Below, piece by piece: positions 5,239 through 5,694 of a stretch of DNA of 5,694 nt. A model generated the notes under the pieces. It had not been told where the DNA came from and did not search any database. It was given only the letters and a program-made list of their open reading frames with translations. The position numbers and the translations under genes were made by a program. The stretch lies in the NCBI GenBank assembly GCA_002501855.1, contig DAOM01000301.1, forward strand, positions 1 to 5,694, written 5' to 3'. Source of the DNA: Candidatus Nitrosopolaris nunavutensis. GTDB lineage: Archaea; Thermoproteota; Nitrososphaeria; Nitrososphaerales; Nitrososphaeraceae. Each line of letters starts with the position of its first letter. Position 1 is the first letter of the stretch.

Positions 5239-5292
5239 TTGATTTGATAGCTTCCTTTCAAGATCTTCACTAACTTCAGTTTCTTCCGAAAA

Positions 5293-5304
5293 GTACTTAA
5301 AAAG
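5293..5304 (+). promoter_or_regulatory. TATA-like box for the short-chain dehydrogenase
   Basis: GTACTTAAAAAG is centred about 29 bases upstream of the ATG at 5327. It shares the TACTT(A/T)AA core with the boxes of the PIN-ATPase gene and the rpl10e/endA element, which suggests a common TBP-site form in this genome. Confidence 0.55.
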
Positions 5305-5326
5305 AGCCCACCGGCTGTAACAATCA

Positions 5327-5694
5327 ATGAGTCTGAAAGGCAAAGTAGCGATAGTAAGCGGGGCAGGGACTGGCGTTGGAAAGGCCACGACTAAGAGACT
5401 CTTCTTAGAGGGTGCTAAGGTCGTGTTGATTGGCAGAGATCGCTCGAGGCTAACGAAGGTTATATCTGATCTCAATGGGAAGAGGAACCTTTTAGCAGTC
5501 AAGGCTGATATAACGAAGGAAGCTGATGTTATCAATGTTATAGAGGAAACTGTTTCAGCGTTTGATACGGTTGATATACTGGTAAACAACGCTGGAATCC
5601 TTAATGACCCGACCCCATTTCACAAAATGACTGATGAGCAATGGACGTCATTAATTAACACAAATCTTATCGGGACATTCAGAACTACAAAAGC
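5327..5694 (+). CDS. short-chain dehydrogenase/reductase (SDR), 3' end off window
   Basis: The visible 122 residues are the N-terminal half of a classical SDR, an NAD(P)-dependent oxidoreductase of the Rossmann fold. MSLKGKVAIVSGAGTGVGKA carries the nucleotide-binding glycine motif (residues 11-18, with Ser in place of the usual first Thr). The second strand ends in VVLIGRDRSRL; the basic residues after it (Arg37, Arg39, Arg41) suggest NADP(H). ADIT (60-63) is the usual Asp-containing turn over the adenine ring. NNAG (87-90) is the structural motif, and INTNLIGTF contains the conserved active-site Asn113. The Ser-Tyr-Lys catalytic residues lie beyond the window edge, so intactness and substrate cannot be judged; 3-oxoacyl-ACP reductase-like and sugar or alcohol dehydrogenase roles are all open. 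The ATG at 5327 follows the TATA-like box at the leaderless distance. Confidence 0.92.
   Translation, partial: MSLKGKVAIVSGAGTGVGKATTKRLFLEGAKVVLIGRDRSRLTKVISDLNGKRNLLAVKADITKEADVINVIEETVSAFDTVDILVNNAGILNDPTPFHKMTDEQWTSLINTNLIGTFRTTK

Noticed and set aside
5145..5589. Minus-strand frames of 60 and 137 codons
   Set aside because: They lie antisense to the dehydrogenase start or in the divergent spacer and have low-complexity or shadow-like translations. The plus-strand SDR accounts for the coding signal.

Overview
The window reads as chromosomal DNA from an ammonia-oxidising-type archaeon (Thaumarchaeota/Nitrososphaeria, probably a soil Nitrososphaerales lineage). The evidence is an archaeal ribosomal protein L10e, an archaeal tRNA-splicing endonuclease, an archaeal PIN-ATPase-KH protein, a secreted PsbP-like protein of a type frequent in Nitrososphaera-like genomes, and a pseudogene matching the archaeal DxDG-type dicluster ferredoxin. 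Nearly every gene has an A/T-rich TATA-like box 25-30 bases before its start codon and no convincing Shine-Dalgarno site, as expected for leaderless archaeal transcripts. The lineage assignment is inference from protein character; no search was run.

Layout. Bases 1-373 (minus strand) hold a decayed ferredoxin gene that runs off the left edge: three frame changes, two in-frame stops and lost cluster cysteines. Bases 404-484 hold two small tandem duplications; the A/T-rich one doubles as a plausible U-tract terminator for the next gene. A VOC (glyoxalase-fold) protein follows at 501-911 (minus). Ribosomal protein L10e (1029-1550, minus) and an EndA-family tRNA-splicing endonuclease subunit (1608-2219, plus) diverge from one near-symmetric TATA element at 1571-1585. 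An unlisted 57-codon zinc-finger-like gene sits at 2279-2452 (plus). After a 176-base spacer with two inverted repeats comes a secreted PsbP-like protein (2629-3231, plus), which converges on a large PIN-ATPase-KH protein (3311-5140, minus) related to the Holliday-junction ATPase PINA. A 186-base divergent spacer separates that gene from a short-chain dehydrogenase (5327 to the right edge, plus).

The genes do not form one operon: each has its own promoter-like box. The common thread is housekeeping information processing (L10e, tRNA splicing, PINA-like recombination ATPase, small zinc finger) with metabolic and surface genes between. I saw no mobile element, CRISPR array, rRNA or tRNA gene, and no evidence of a wholly new multi-gene system. 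The items most worth a second look are the ferredoxin fossil, the shared symmetric promoter, the endonuclease lacking its expected catalytic histidine, and the small zinc-finger gene.
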